A DNA stretch of 64,000 bases, taken from contig NZ_BMOQ01000008.1 of NCBI RefSeq assembly GCF_014647155.1, forward strand, positions 1 to 64,000. The letters run 5' to 3'. How positions within the stretch are numbered: position 1 is the first letter of the stretch; each line of letters starts with the position of its first letter. The position numbers and the translations under genes were made by a program. This document shows positions 1 to 9,176 of this stretch, piece after piece. Below the pieces are notes generated by a model, which saw nothing but the letters and a program-made list of their open reading frames with translations, did not search any database and was not told the DNA's origin. Source of the stretch: Halarchaeum nitratireducens (GTDB taxonomy: Archaea; Halobacteriota; Halobacteria; Halobacteriales; Halobacteriaceae).

Positions 1-761
1 AGCCGCTGTTTCGCCGTCAGCAGAATCTCCCGAGCGAACGCGTTGATCGCTTCGTGGCACTCGATGCGGCCGAGCCTCGCGTTGCTGAACCCCTGGTAGC
101 CGAAGCAGGCGACGAGGATCCATCTCAGGGCTCCCGACCGCCCCTCGAGTTCTGCTAGTCGGTCCTCGTCGGGATCGTCCCGTTCCTTCTCGCGACGGAT
201 GGCCGCCTTGATCTCGTCGCGGGCGTCGACGATCGGCTGGAGGACGTCGACGAGCCGGTGACGGTGTCGCCGGCGACGGACAGCTCCCTGTAGACCTCGT
301 TGCTCGTTTCGGTTACCGGGACGCTGAGCCGGAGCGTCGACAGCTCGCTCGTCGGCGTCGGATCGACGCCAGTCTCCAGACAGTACCGGAACTCGCGCGA
401 GAAGTCGACGTTGAAGCAGGCGAGCTCTCCGATCGGATAGTCGGGGAGCTGGCGCGTTTGCCGGGCGAGCGAAGTCACGCGGTCGATGTGAGTGACGCCG
501 ACGGCGAGGACTGGTTCCTCCTCCCGTCGGAAGCCGGGTCGTCGCGCAACCCGTTCAGTCGCGACGACGTCCGGATGCCGGTCGTACACCGACTGGAGTC
601 GCGAGAGGTCGAGATCGGCGTCTGGGTCGCGAGCGCCGACGTAGAAGCGTGGGCTGTGGTCATCGCGCTCGGTCGCGACGGCGCAGTGCCCGCCGGAACC
701 CCGCCCAGCTTTCTTCGATGGCCCGCAGCGCATCCCGATACGTCGGCTTCGTGCGCCCCAT
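1..761 (-). pseudogene. Type B DNA polymerase, remnant with internal deletion
   Basis: The minus strand begins with a PolB-like N-terminus (MGRTKPTYRDALRAIEESW). After a frameshift near 660 it continues in the frame holding PDYPIGELACFNVDFSREF. Near 258 it jumps, in another frame, to DEIKAAIRREKERDD and then ACFGYQGFSNARLGRIECHE, which resembles the family-B motif with YQGxxNARxGRIECHEAIN that binds the incoming nucleotide. It runs off the window edge. The exonuclease-like middle and the catalytic DxxSLYP region are missing between the two parts. I infer a dead replication polymerase of a plasmid or virus, next to a broken primase. Confidence 0.7.
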
Positions 762-763
762 CG

Positions 764-985
764 TTATCGCCCTCCGGTCCCGGTTGCCGTCCACGCATCG
801 AGCAAGGGATCCGGGGTAGCTGTTACCGTCTCACCGTCAGCGGTGATGCCCGTCCCGACGCCCTCCGAAGTCGGCGTCGAGGGCGACGGCGTCGTCGGTT
901 CAACGCCGACCTGCGTGGCGCGTGCCGCGAGCAGCTGCTGCCAGTACGCGAACGTCGTCTGGTAGTACGCGCCGTCGACGATGTC
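764..985 (-). pseudogene. C-terminal fragment of an unknown protein upstream of PolB
   Basis: The minus strand reads GAYYQTTFAYWQQLLAARAT, then a Thr/Pro/Gly-rich tail ending WTATGTGGR and a stop two bases before the polymerase start. The reading frame has no convincing start: upstream it runs into the opposite-strand primase fragment near 980. The tight spacing suggests it was the gene cotranscribed ahead of PolB and was cut when the two replication genes were joined head to head. I do not recognise the family. Confidence 0.4.
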
Positions 986-1878
986 GCGACCGACATCGTC
1001 GAGCGGTTGGACTCATACACGGAGGTGTCGCCGTCGGGAACGGGCTTTCACGTGCTCGTCGAAGGCGACCTTCCGGACGGCCGGAATCGTCGTGGGAGCG
1101 TCGAGTGCTACGAGACAGCGCGGTTCTTCACTGTTACCGGCGATTATGTGAGGGAACGCCGGAACGAATCGCGCGCCGACAGGACGCGCTGCGTGGCATT
1201 CACCAGGACTACGTCCAGCCGGACGAGGAGGCGAGCAACGATGCCGACGCCGGGGCGTCCGCGACGGCGGCCGCGGCGCCGGACGACGTCGACCTTGAGG
1301 ACGAAGAGCTCCTTGAGAAGGCGAGGAACGCGTCGAATGGCGAGAAGTTCGAGCGGTTGTGGAACGGTCGTCTCGGTGGGTACGAGAGTCAGTCGGAGGC
1401 GGATATGGCGTTCTGTTGTTTGCTTGCGTTCTGGACGGGCGGCGACGAGTCGCAGATGGACCGGCTGTTCCGCGAGTCGGGGTTGATGCGAGAGAAGTGG
1501 GACGAGGTCCACTACGCGGACGGTGCGACGTACGGCGAGAAGACCATCGAGCGCGCCGTCCAACGAACTTCGGAGTTCTACGATCCCGAGACGTCGCAGA
1601 CCGCGGATGACGTGGAAGCGGACGGGCAGAGCGCGACGTCGCGTGGTGAACAAGGGGAGGCGTATCTCGCGGAGAAAAATCGCGTATTAGCCGACCGTGT
1701 CGAAACACTCGAAGCGACACTCGAGGAGAAAGATGACCGGATCGCGGAGTTAGAAGCGATGATCGAACGCCTCGAGAACGAACTCGATGCCGCAGAGGCA
1801 GAGACGGATACAGAGACCGAGCGCGATGAAGAGTCGTCGGTGTGGGGTCGAACGAAGGGCTGGTTCGATCTGGAGTGA
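980..1878 (+). pseudogene. Primase-polymerase (NrS-1/Prim-Pol type), frameshifted and 5'-truncated
   Basis: From about 980 the plus strand encodes DIVERLDSYTEVSPSGTGFH and a FFTVTGDYV stretch typical of bifunctional Prim-Pol domains of plasmids and viruses. At about 1148 the frame shifts by one base and continues as EGTPERIARRQDALRGIH, then a helical domain with FERLWNGRLGGY and SEADMAFCCLLAFWTGG, as in NrS-1-like polymerases. A coiled coil (ETLEATLEEKDDRIAELEAM) and WGRTKGWFDLE tail end the protein. The N-terminal third is absent. It probably served primer synthesis for a replicon and is now inactive. Confidence 0.65.
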
Positions 1879-2115
1879 CGACGTCTGGGGTGACGACAAT
1901 CTACTTGGAGTTCTCATCGGAGACGGAGCCAGTACTACTCTGACTGCCACGGTTCCGCCAGTACGTCTCGGAGTCGTAGTCCTCGGGGTCACCGCCGAGA
2001 TCAGCCGCGAGGTCATGGCGGAGCTATGCACGTGGCTTCTGGATCTCCTCGTGGACCGATTCAACTTCGTCGCCAACCGTGGGTGCTCAAGAGGACGGGG
2101 GAGAAATGCCACGTA
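1879..2115. other. No gene seen
   Basis: Every frame here is short or interrupted between the primase remnant and the Fic remnant. Nothing recognisable. Confidence 0.4.
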
Positions 2116-2573
2116 ATGGGGTTTGCCGACTCGGCATCGCAACCACGGATCACCGAGCTTTCAGGCATCGATCCGATTGACTTCAAAATTCAGAATACAC
2201 AATTCCTTCAGGGCGACGCGGAGTACGAGCAGACTGGCGCAGAACAGTTCGATGTGCTCCGGCATCGGATCTGGGTGACGCGAAATGGGATGTTCAACGC
2301 GTACTCGACGAGTTCCCCCGAGATGCACCGTTGTACGAGCAGTGTGCTGGCTGGATGCATGCAATCGCTGGAAAGCACTTCTTTCCAGACGCGAACCATC
2401 GGACAGCACTCGTCCTCCTCCGTGAACTTCTGCGTCAGAACGAGTTCTCGCCGGGACGGTGGCCAGCGTCCGTCTCGCGAGAAACCGTCCTGCACTCCCA
2501 TCGAGTACGTCGACAGCTCCCACCAGTCCGGCTAGATACGCTCTATCGGCACGACCGACTCTTCCTGGTCTGA
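2116..2573 (+). pseudogene. Fic/Doc-like protein, frameshifted
   Basis: The first part reads MGFADSASQPRITELSGIDP up to RHRIWVTRNG. A one-base shift near 2290, beside a GGG run, restores DVQRVLDEFPRDAPLYEQC and the motif HAIAGKHFFPDANHRTALVL. This matches the Fic core HxFx(D/A)(G/A)N(K/H)R, which transfers AMP or phosphate to target proteins. The ATG at 2116 starts the sensible frame. The shift separates the N-terminus from the active site, so the toxin is probably dead. The same fold appears intact at 26228. Confidence 0.55.
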
Positions 2574-2636
2574 CTCCTCTACTTCAAAATCGTCCTGTGG
2601 AACCCAGCTCGATAATGTAGTCTCCGGCAGACGGAG

Positions 2637-2735
2637 TCACTCCTCGTCGTCATCGGGTGTCGCCGCGAACGCCTCGTATAGGTCATCATTGTCCGCCACA
2701 TCACGATTCATGCGGCGTTGGGCGTCTTCGTGCAT
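2637..2735 (-). CDS. Small acidic protein, 32 aa
   Basis: ATG at 2735 opens MHEDAQRRMNRDVADNDDLY and ends in an acidic PDDDEE tail before TGA, a composition typical of genuine haloarchaeal small proteins. A T/A-rich stretch lies about 35 nt upstream. No family recognised and no known partner. It could also be the 5' end of a truncated gene. Confidence 0.3.
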   Translation of the reverse strand: MHEDAQRRMNRDVADNDDLYEAFAATPDDDEE

Positions 2736-3017
2736 CGTACATTCCCCTACTCCGTTCGTGAATTTAGTCTTTCCGGAATCAATGGTGCGCGTGCACGTGT
2801 GGTCAGTTAGTGACTTCGACGGCTACGATGACGACGGGGAGGGGGCACGGCTGAGCATGGCATGTCGTCGCGACGGCGCCGACGACGCTACACTACCAAT
2901 CTGCTATGGAGTTGATGCCGGCGATTCGGATCAGATATTCACGGTGGGCGTCTCCGCTGGTCGTGTTTCTCGCCCCTGTGAGGGCTGGAGGGGCCGATAC
3001 AGTCCCTCTCAAACAGT
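2736..3017. other. No intact gene; possible coding remnant
   Basis: The plus frame at about 2782-2960 reads VRVHVWSVSDFDGYDDDGE and later LPICYGVDAGDSDQIFTVGV, which looks protein-like but has no clear start or end. Probably a remnant. Confidence 0.3.
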
Positions 3018-3440
3018 ATGTTCGACCACAACAAGCGATACAATCAACGACGTCCCGACACGGAACTGGAAACCGAACAGCACCCACGAACACCACTCCA
3101 ACTCCACGTGCCGAACGACGTCGGGGAGGTCGCGATCCAGCGGTTCGTCGAAGGCGTCATTTCGACGCTGAAGCGTGAACGAGTCGGCGTCGAGTATACG
3201 TCGACGACGCTTTTCGGCGTGAAGCGTACGCAGTACCTCGCGCAGGGAGATGGAACGACCGTCCAGAAGCGGATGTATGATCCACGGCTCGGGTGGCGGG
3301 AGACGTCCGTCCGCCAACTCACCGTTCAGGATGATCTCGTCGCTCGACTCACGCTCGATCAACCAGTCGAGGATGGACAGTGGGCGCGACGCCGCGACGT
3401 GTGTCGGGTTCGCCCCATCGATGTCCTCCGAACTCGCTAG
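3018..3440 (+). CDS. Hypothetical protein, 140 aa
   Basis: ATG at 3018 (MFDHNKRYNQRRPDTELETE). Codons are strongly C/G-ending (GTC, GAC, ACG, CTC), so this strand is chosen over the overlapping minus frame 3009-3461. The central part (LHVPNDVGEVAIQRFVEGVI, GVEYTSTTLFGVKRTQYL) looks folded; the C-terminus is Arg-rich. No motif tells its function. An inverted-repeat element begins 9 nt after its stop. Confidence 0.5.
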   Translation: MFDHNKRYNQRRPDTELETEQHPRTPLQLHVPNDVGEVAIQRFVEGVISTLKRERVGVEYTSTTLFGVKRTQYLAQGDGTTVQKRMYDPRLGWRETSVRQLTVQDDLVARLTLDQPVEDGQWARRRDVCRVRPIDVLRTR

Positions 3441-3448
3441 ACGGGTTA

Positions 3449-3489
3449 TTAACCAACACAAGAGGACTATTGGAAGGTTTGTTGGTTAA
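3449..3489. repeat. 41-bp phased inverted repeat, copy a
   Basis: TTAACCAACA and TGTTGGTTAA frame a 21-nt unique centre, with perfect 10-bp arms. It starts 9 nt after a stop codon; the next start (3578) is 88 nt beyond. One of eight dispersed copies. Confidence 0.85.
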
Positions 3490-3577
3490 ATCCGGATCTC
3501 CCGGAGAGGATGCAGTCGTTGGTGGGACGGTTCACAAGCGATACGGTCATACACTTGTTTACGACCTTCAAGCCTCA

Positions 3578-3838
3578 ATGACGCGATTCTCTGACCCATC
3601 CGACCCACGAGCACCACTCCCGGAGTGGGTGCAGGAGGCCTGCCAGATTCTTCGCGACACTCCCGATGTCTCACAGAGCGACTTCACCTACGAGGAAGCC
3701 TATGCACTCCCTGAGGAGGCCGACACGTTCTCCACCGAACACAGTGACAGCGAGTACGCCGTCGAGCGACTGCTGAATCGTGGCTATCTCTACGAAGCCA
3801 ACGGCACCTTCCGCGTCACCGAAACCACACTTGACTAG
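3578..3838 (+). CDS. Hypothetical protein, 86 aa
   Basis: ATG at 3578 gives MTRFSDPSDPRAPLPEWVQE, with DFTYEEAYALPEEADTFSTE and a C-terminal AVERLLNRGYLYEANGTFRV. The last part resembles the recognition helix and wing of a small winged helix (a tail of the form RGYLYEANGTFRVT). The open frame extends upstream through the inverted repeat, but the usual acidic composition begins at this ATG. It may be a small regulator; no family assigned. Confidence 0.5.
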   Translation: MTRFSDPSDPRAPLPEWVQEACQILRDTPDVSQSDFTYEEAYALPEEADTFSTEHSDSEYAVERLLNRGYLYEANGTFRVTETTLD

Positions 3839-4011
3839 GGGGACGCGATCCCACGGGGTTCTCGGAGACGGACAAGAGTTGGAACGGCACGATAGAGAGA
3901 CAACGTGTAGCGAAACGACAGGGCGCCCTGAGACGACCGTCCATAATGTATGAGGAGGCGTCCTATGTTTTTTACTACGGCGGGCTGAAGCAAATACACT
4001 TAGGACGGTTG

Positions 4012-5088
4012 ATGATGGCCCCCAATATCTCTCCCCGCTATGGGTTTTACGGGTTAGGTGGCCTTTGCATAGCACTTGGGTTACAGCATGCTGTGTTTGA
4101 GGGGGATGGCATAGGGACGCTGCTGGAGTCACTGATCATCTGGATCCTTGCAATCGTCGTATTACGCACAGCATACACCCTTTCAGAGAGTAATATTTCC
4201 CACTCTGGACAGTGGCGGTCATTCTATCTCTCAATCGGCGTCTCTCTCTCGTTTGCTCTCCTAGCAGTTATTGTCTGGTTGATCTGGCATCTTGAGGGGA
4301 GTCCCGCTGAGCTGTCCTTTCTAGTATCGTTTGCCAGCACTCTCGGAGTAGCAGTCGGTACTCGAGGCAGTCTATACGCAATCGAGACTCAAGAGACACT
4401 CAAAGAAGCCCAAGAACTCTCTAAGCTGCTGCAGATCAATCAACGGGTGATGCGGCACAACGTCAGAAACGAATTGTCGATCGTGTTGGGCTACCTGGAC
4501 GAGCTTGAACGCGACACCACTGCATCAGCGAGAGAGCAGAAGCTCACAATCATCCGCAAACGTCTAGAGTCCCTACTTGACAATGCCGAGCGGACCCGGC
4601 AGCTCGTCTCGATTTGGGAGGAAAAAGAGAAGCGGGAACTCGATCTGACGAAGGTGATCGAAGCACAACAAGCACGAGTCCAGGAGGAGTATCCGGACCG
4701 TACCCTTACTACGGACCTCCCGGAGTCCTGCCGTGTGCGGGTGAATTCAGCCTTCTCTCTAGCCATTGAGGAGGCGATCGAGAATGCATTCGAGCACAAT
4801 CCAGCTGACACCGCCGTCTCAGTAGTAGTGAAGGAGGACCGCGATAGTGAGGTTGTCATTGAGATCAAGGATACGGGCGAGGGAATACCGAGCGTTGATC
4901 AAGAAGCGATCAACACCTCTGAAGAAACCCCACTCATTCACACCCTCGGACTTGGGCTATGGGTCATTTACTGGGTGGCAGAGATGTCGGACGGCCGTGT
5001 TGAAATCAAAGATAAGGAGCCACAGGGGACAATCGTTCGGATCATACTCCCACAGAGCAGATCTGGACCCATCGACTCCTATTGGTAG
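4012..5088 (+). CDS. Membrane-bound sensor histidine kinase
   Basis: About 350 aa. Four hydrophobic segments fill the first 130 residues (GFYGLGGLCIALGLQHAVF, LLESLIIWILAIVVL, FYLSIGVSLSFALLAVIVWL, LSFLVSFASTLGVAV). Then comes the dimerisation H-box VMRHNVRNELSIVLGYLDEL with the phospho-acceptor His, and a HATPase_c domain with the N-box IEEAIENAFEHNP, G1 box DTGEGIPS and G2 box LGLGLWVIYW. It should autophosphorylate in response to a membrane signal and pass phosphate to a response regulator, but none lies nearby. ATG 4012 or 4015 fits the hydrophobic start; an upstream frame at 3946 is less likely. Confidence 0.85.
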   Translation: MMAPNISPRYGFYGLGGLCIALGLQHAVFEGDGIGTLLESLIIWILAIVVLRTAYTLSESNISHSGQWRSFYLSIGVSLSFALLAVIVWLIWHLEGSPAELSFLVSFASTLGVAVGTRGSLYAIETQETLKEAQELSKLLQINQRVMRHNVRNELSIVLGYLDELERDTTASAREQKLTIIRKRLESLLDNAERTRQLVSIWEEKEKRELDLTKVIEAQQARVQEEYPDRTLTTDLPESCRVRVNSAFSLAIEEAIENAFEHNPADTAVSVVVKEDRDSEVVIEIKDTGEGIPSVDQEAINTSEETPLIHTLGLGLWVIYWVAEMSDGRVEIKDKEPQGTIVRIILPQSRSGPIDSYW

Positions 5089-5540
5089 CCCCAAGGCACG
5101 TCGTAGCGCGGCTGAGGGTTACACGACAGGAGTGTGCTCGGTCAACAGGACTGTCCTCGGCGTGGTTCCGATGGCTATCTTCCCTCCGAAGAGGCCATCA
5201 GCCACTGAAGACAGTGGTATAACTCTCCGGATGAGGATATCCCGTTCGGCATTTCAGCCCTCAGTCGACTGTGTCCCCCCTAAACGAAAAGCAGCGTGAG
5301 TTCCCTCGTCTATCGGAACGCAACCCGATGCGCACGCTACAGTCGCGCGGCGTGACCGGCCGGTTAACCGACAGCTTATTACACGCAATCGCGTCACACG
5401 GTAGCAGTCATCAACGCGGTTCAGTCGTGCGATTAACTCGGATTAGATGGGATTAACACCGGGAGCGCACGCGAAAGTCACTCGAATTCGGCGATAGCGT
5501 CTGGACAGTTCATACGAGTGGCGGGGAATGTGGAGGTACG
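5089..5540. other. Intergenic region, no gene seen
   Basis: No convincing frame. The 3' half (5340-5460) holds several GTTAAC/ATTAAC-like words (ccGGTTAACcg at 5359, gATTAACtcgg at 5440, GATTAACacc near 5450), which could be protein sites. A Shine-Dalgarno-like GGAGGT lies at 5531-5536, 4 nt before the glycosyltransferase ATG. Confidence 0.4.
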
Positions 5541-6788
5541 ATGAACACCGAACGAATCGCCTTACTCGCAGTCACGGTCGCACTCCTCGTCGGTGGCGTG
5601 GCGACAGTGTTCGCACCGTCCATCGTCTCCGGGCCGGGAAGCGCCCCGAGTCAGGCCGCGGCGACGACCACCATCGTCGACAGCGGTGGGCTCGCGCCGC
5701 TACTCGGAATCGCGCTCTGGGGCGTGACGCTCCTCTTCGGGGCGACCGCGCTCAGCTGGCTCGTCCTCACGACCGTCATGGGGGCGGGCTACGAGACGCC
5801 GCCCACCGAGTACGGCCTCGACGAGATCCAGGTTCGCATCCTGACCGTCGACGCCGCCGACGTCGTCCAGGACACCGTCGACTCCCTCCCGGAGGGGCTC
5901 GACGACGTGCACGTGATCGCGGAGTCGCCCATCGACGTCTCCGAGGCCAGCGTTCACGTCGTCCCGGAGGAGTTCTCCTGTCGTGCCGTCCGGAAGGGAC
6001 GCGCTCAGGAGTGGGCGCGCCAGGCGCTGACCTGTGAGAGGGAGTTCGTGCTCTACCTCGACGAGGACAGCGTCGTTGAGTCATTCGAGGGGCTTCCGGA
6101 CGCCGATATCGTCCAGCTCCGTGAGAAGCCGCGCCGCACGGGGTCGAATCTGAGCTATCTGGCGGACATCTACCGGATGGGCGTCCAGTTCGAGCAGCGC
6201 GCGTTCGCGCGACTCTCGATTCCCCTCTTCGCGTGGGGTGGCGGCATCGCGGTTCGAACGGAGGTCGAGGAGCAGACGACGTGGGATCGGGAGACGCTCG
6301 TCGAGGACACTGCGTTCGTCTGGGCGGCCTTCCAAGAGTTCGACGTGACATTCGCGCTCTCGGACGCGGTCTGCCGGAACGAAGCCCCGCCGTCGCTGTA
6401 CGAGATCCTCCAGCAGCGCCGTCGCTGGGCGGCCGGGAACGTCCAGGCGTCGACGATGCTCCCCCGGCGGTACGAACTCCTCACTCGCGTGAGAAACTAC
6501 GCGTGGGCGCTCTCGCCGATTGTCACCCTGCTCGTCGTCCCGCTGTCGCTGTTGAGCGTGACGATCGTCTATCCCGGCCTGTTCTTCGTGGCGTCGATGG
6601 GACTGGGGCTGTGTACGCTCGGCTGGTTCCTCCTCGGCGTCTTCTACTACGGAGACGACTACCGGTATTGGGTGCTCGCACTCCCGCTGGCGCCGGTTAT
6701 CACCGTCATCCACTCGATGGGAACGGTCATGGGGATCCTCAAGCCGCCGGAGACGTTCCGAGTGACGACGAAGGTCGGGGGCAAGTAA
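5541..6788 (+). CDS. Family 2 membrane glycosyltransferase
   Basis: 415 aa with the GT2 processive-type layout. Two N-terminal membrane helices (LLAVTVALLVGGVATVF, PLLGIALWGVTLLFGATAL) precede a cytosolic GT-A domain with YLDEDS (DxD, metal/nucleotide sugar), VEDTAF (ED) and LQQRRRWAAGN (Q(Q/R)xRW, acceptor binding), then three or four C-terminal helices. It probably adds sugars to a surface polysaccharide or lipid. GGAGGT lies just upstream of the ATG, a leadered start unusual for haloarchaea. It stands alone on its strand. Confidence 0.85.
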   Translation: MNTERIALLAVTVALLVGGVATVFAPSIVSGPGSAPSQAAATTTIVDSGGLAPLLGIALWGVTLLFGATALSWLVLTTVMGAGYETPPTEYGLDEIQVRILTVDAADVVQDTVDSLPEGLDDVHVIAESPIDVSEASVHVVPEEFSCRAVRKGRAQEWARQALTCEREFVLYLDEDSVVESFEGLPDADIVQLREKPRRTGSNLSYLADIYRMGVQFEQRAFARLSIPLFAWGGGIAVRTEVEEQTTWDRETLVEDTAFVWAAFQEFDVTFALSDAVCRNEAPPSLYEILQQRRRWAAGNVQASTMLPRRYELLTRVRNYAWALSPIVTLLVVPLSLLSVTIVYPGLFFVASMGLGLCTLGWFLLGVFYYGDDYRYWVLALPLAPVITVIHSMGTVMGILKPPETFRVTTKVGGK

Positions 6789-6862
6789 CTCCTAGAGGAC
6801 GTCATAGAACCAGTCTCACACCGTCACAGTAGGTGGTCGAGTCGTTAACGGGAGACTCTCAG

Positions 6863-7231
6863 TTACGCGCCGACTTCGTGGCGGGCACGCGTTGCAAAGA
6901 GGATGAACACTACAGCACCGATGTACCACACAATTAGGGCGGCGGTCACCCCAGAGGGCACGTCGAGGTAGGCGATAAACGAGAGAAGCCCGAGGTTGAC
7001 GCCCATGATACCGATGAATTCGCCGACCGTGTCCGTGCGCTCGTTGAACTTCGTGCGATACCGGAAGACAGCGACGGGATACGCCTGCGCGAAGTACGCG
7101 ACGCCCGCATACGTCCCGCCAATACAGGCGGCAACGTACCAGTACGGGACGAGGAGCGCGTAGACGGCGGCAGCGGCAAGCACGCCGACACCGAGCGCGA
7201 CGGGGAGACTACGATTCATACGTGTCGTCAC
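6863..7231 (-). CDS. Four-helix membrane protein, 122 aa
   Basis: Hydrophobic segments LPVALGVGVLAAAAVYALLV, YVAACIGGTYAGVAYFAQAY, GEFIGIMGVNLGLLSFIAYL and ALIVWYIGAVVFILFA span nearly the whole chain, with a basic loop FRYRTKFNERTDT between the second and third. The start may be 7231 or the second Met at 7219. No family recognised. It ends convergent to the glycosyltransferase and is divergent from the HTH_10 regulator. Confidence 0.65.
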   Translation of the reverse strand: MTTRMNRSLPVALGVGVLAAAAVYALLVPYWYVAACIGGTYAGVAYFAQAYPVAVFRYRTKFNERTDTVGEFIGIMGVNLGLLSFIAYLDVPSGVTAALIVWYIGAVVFILFATRARHEVGA

Positions 7232-7272
7232 TCATACTTGTTGATAGTCTTTCCGTGCGCACAGCTACTAAA

Positions 7273-7396
7273 CGGGTGTTCCGGGAGAACACCCGCATAA
7301 TTAAGTCACGCAACAATTCCACCTCCGAGATTGTACACGGCTAGCCGAGGAATTCCCAAGGAAGCTATTGAGCAAGGTGTTCTCCGGGAATCACCC
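7273..7396. promoter_or_regulatory. Two related inverted repeats in a divergent promoter region
   Basis: CGGGTGTTC-CGGGA-GAACACCCG at 7273-7295 has perfect 9-bp arms. A looser copy GGTGTTCTCCGGGAATCACC lies at 7376-7395, about ten turns away. They sit between the membrane protein (minus) and the HTH_10 regulator (plus), where a regulator could bind both and loop the DNA. Confidence 0.5.
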
Positions 7397-7502
7397 GCTG
7401 GCGAGAGGAGTACCCTCGGGATAAATACATACTCAAGTCTTAGCCTACTATGATTGGATTCAAAACAGATGCTTTTTGACTAACCGTAGTAATGTTAACA
7501 GC

Positions 7503-8237
7503 ATGCCATCACCGAGACGCGAGCTTCTTAGCGTCAAATTGGAACTGTGGCATCCAGGCTGTTGGTCTTCCGAGGTTATGGACGAGACAGGTGCCGGCGT
7601 TCTCGGATATGGGTGCGTGATGGACGGCCGGCGGGCTTACGAGCGGTGTACTATCTATGGAGATACGCCGGATCACGTGGACGAAGCCGTCCAGACCGCG
7701 AAGGAATCCACTCGGATAAGCCACGTTCGAGAAGTGCAACCAACACCAACAGAGAGCATCGCCCCAGAGTCAGCTATTGGAACGTTTTCACAGGACGTAT
7801 TTATCGAGTATGAGTTTACTGAGGGCATCGGTCCGGCCTTCTTTTCCCGGGGGTTCGTACTCAATGGAACGTCCCAGATGGAAGGCGGACAGGAGACTTG
7901 GCCGCTCTTGGTCCAGATGGATCGCTGCAGCCTCGGCCGTCGAATGGACGAAATCCAGACGGAGTACGATGCGAAAATTACTATGGAGCACGTTACACCG
8001 GCTGACCAAGACCGATTCCAGTCCTCCTTCGAAGACCGGCTAAACGAACTTACACCACGTCAGCATCAAGCCTACGAGCTGGCACGGCAGAACGGATACT
8101 ATGAGTGGCCGCGAGAAACGAGTGTTCAGGAGCTCGCTGACGATCTCGGTGTCTCGAAAACGACATTCCTCGAACATCTACGCTCGGCTGAGAACCATCT
8201 TCTTGACCCACCTGAAGCGCAAGACTCGGTCGGATAG
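7503..8237 (+). CDS. HTH_10 (Bat-type) transcription regulator
   Basis: 244 aa. The C-terminal 55 residues, LTPRQHQAYELARQNGYYEW followed by VQELADDLGVSKTTFLEHLR, are the HTH_10 domain of haloarchaeal Bat-like regulators. The N-terminal 180 residues form the usual sensing part of this family (LWHPGCWSSEV, GYGCVMDGRRAYERCTIYGD). ATG 7503 is preferred over an upstream TTG. It lies just upstream of azlC/azlD on the same strand and may control them. Confidence 0.8.
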   Translation: MPSPRRELLSVKLELWHPGCWSSEVMDETGAGVLGYGCVMDGRRAYERCTIYGDTPDHVDEAVQTAKESTRISHVREVQPTPTESIAPESAIGTFSQDVFIEYEFTEGIGPAFFSRGFVLNGTSQMEGGQETWPLLVQMDRCSLGRRMDEIQTEYDAKITMEHVTPADQDRFQSSFEDRLNELTPRQHQAYELARQNGYYEWPRETSVQELADDLGVSKTTFLEHLRSAENHLLDPPEAQDSVG

Positions 8238-8350
8238 ACGGCTCACCCGAGTATAGTAAGGTGAAACTCTTCGTAGTTCTTCCGTTGTCTGCTACTACGG
8301 TCTGGAGCATTTCGCTCACTGAACTAACTAACAGACCGAGATCGTACTCA

Positions 8351-8472
8351 TGACAGAAGATATCGGGAAGCAGTGGACTGAGTTGTATCAGAAGAACACG
8401 AACCAGGAAAAGCCCCCGATGCCGTCGGAACCACTTCCGTTTGTGGACGAGAGAGACCATGAACTATGCTAG
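8351..8472 (+). CDS. Small protein upstream of AzlC, about 40 aa
   Basis: ATG 8351 opens MTEDIGKQWTELYQKNTNQE and ends VDERDHELC before TAG. The stop overlaps the azlC start (ATGCTAG), so the two are translationally coupled. It is hydrophilic and has no recognised domain. Its position suggests a leader or accessory peptide of the permease operon. Confidence 0.5.
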
Positions 8473-9176
8473 AGTACAACGAGCCAGAGAGGACAGAGTT
8501 TAGTAAAACGGGATTGGTCGCAGGAGTCCGACAAAGCATCCCAATTGCGCTCGGTGTATTCACCTACGGTATCGTCTTCGGGATTCTCGCACGGCAGTCG
8601 TCACTTGGACCGCTCGAAACAGTGTTGATGAGCATCTCGGTCTTTGGCGCGTCTGCGCAGTTCGTCGTCCTCGACCTCTGGACGTCACCCCTCCCAGTCA
8701 TCGCTATCGTAGTCACAACAGTCGCGGTAAATCTTCGCCTCCTTTTGATGGGTGCGTCGATTCAGCCATGGCTCAAACGGCTCACCCCCCGCAAAACCTA
8801 CGGGATACTCTATTTCTTGAACGACGAGTCGTGGGGACTGACGATGCGTGCCCGGTCGAATGGCGAGAACGACGCCGCATTTCTTCTCGGAAGTGGCCTC
8901 ATCGTATTCGCTGCATGGATCAGTGCAACTGCCCTCGGCGTCTCAATCGGCGGTCTCATCCAGAACCCTGCCAAATACGGCCTAGACATGGCGTTCATCG
9001 CTATCTACCTCACCCTCTTGGCCGGTGTGTGGAATGGACGCGAAGACGCCATTCCCGTCGGTATCGCAGCGTTGGCTGCGCTCGCTACGTCTGTCGTGAT
9101 TGCGGGGAACTGGTATATCATCATCGGCGGACTAACAGGAAGCATCGCTGGCGTCGTCCGAGATGAATATGTCTAA
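8466..9176 (+). CDS. azlC: AzlC-family branched-chain amino acid exporter, large subunit
   Basis: 236 aa with about six helices. Family hallmarks are GVRQSIPIALGVFTYGIVFG and FGASAQFVVLDLW near the N-terminus and NDESWGLTMRA in the middle. AzlC pairs with AzlD to export branched-chain amino acids or analogues across the membrane. It overlaps the small upstream gene and the downstream azlD (14 bp), a tight operon. Confidence 0.85.
   Translation: MLEYNEPERTEFSKTGLVAGVRQSIPIALGVFTYGIVFGILARQSSLGPLETVLMSISVFGASAQFVVLDLWTSPLPVIAIVVTTVAVNLRLLLMGASIQPWLKRLTPRKTYGILYFLNDESWGLTMRARSNGENDAAFLLGSGLIVFAAWISATALGVSIGGLIQNPAKYGLDMAFIAIYLTLLAGVWNGREDAIPVGIAALAALATSVVIAGNWYIIIGGLTGSIAGVVRDEYV

Noticed and set aside
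155-733. PolB-strand open frame read as one 192-aa protein
   Set aside because: Its ends are out of frame with the conserved PolB parts; the sensible reading needs two frame changes, so it is described as a pseudogene.
3009-3461. Minus-strand ORF opposite the gene at 3018
   Set aside because: The plus strand has clear haloarchaeal codon use with C/G in third positions; the minus frame does not.
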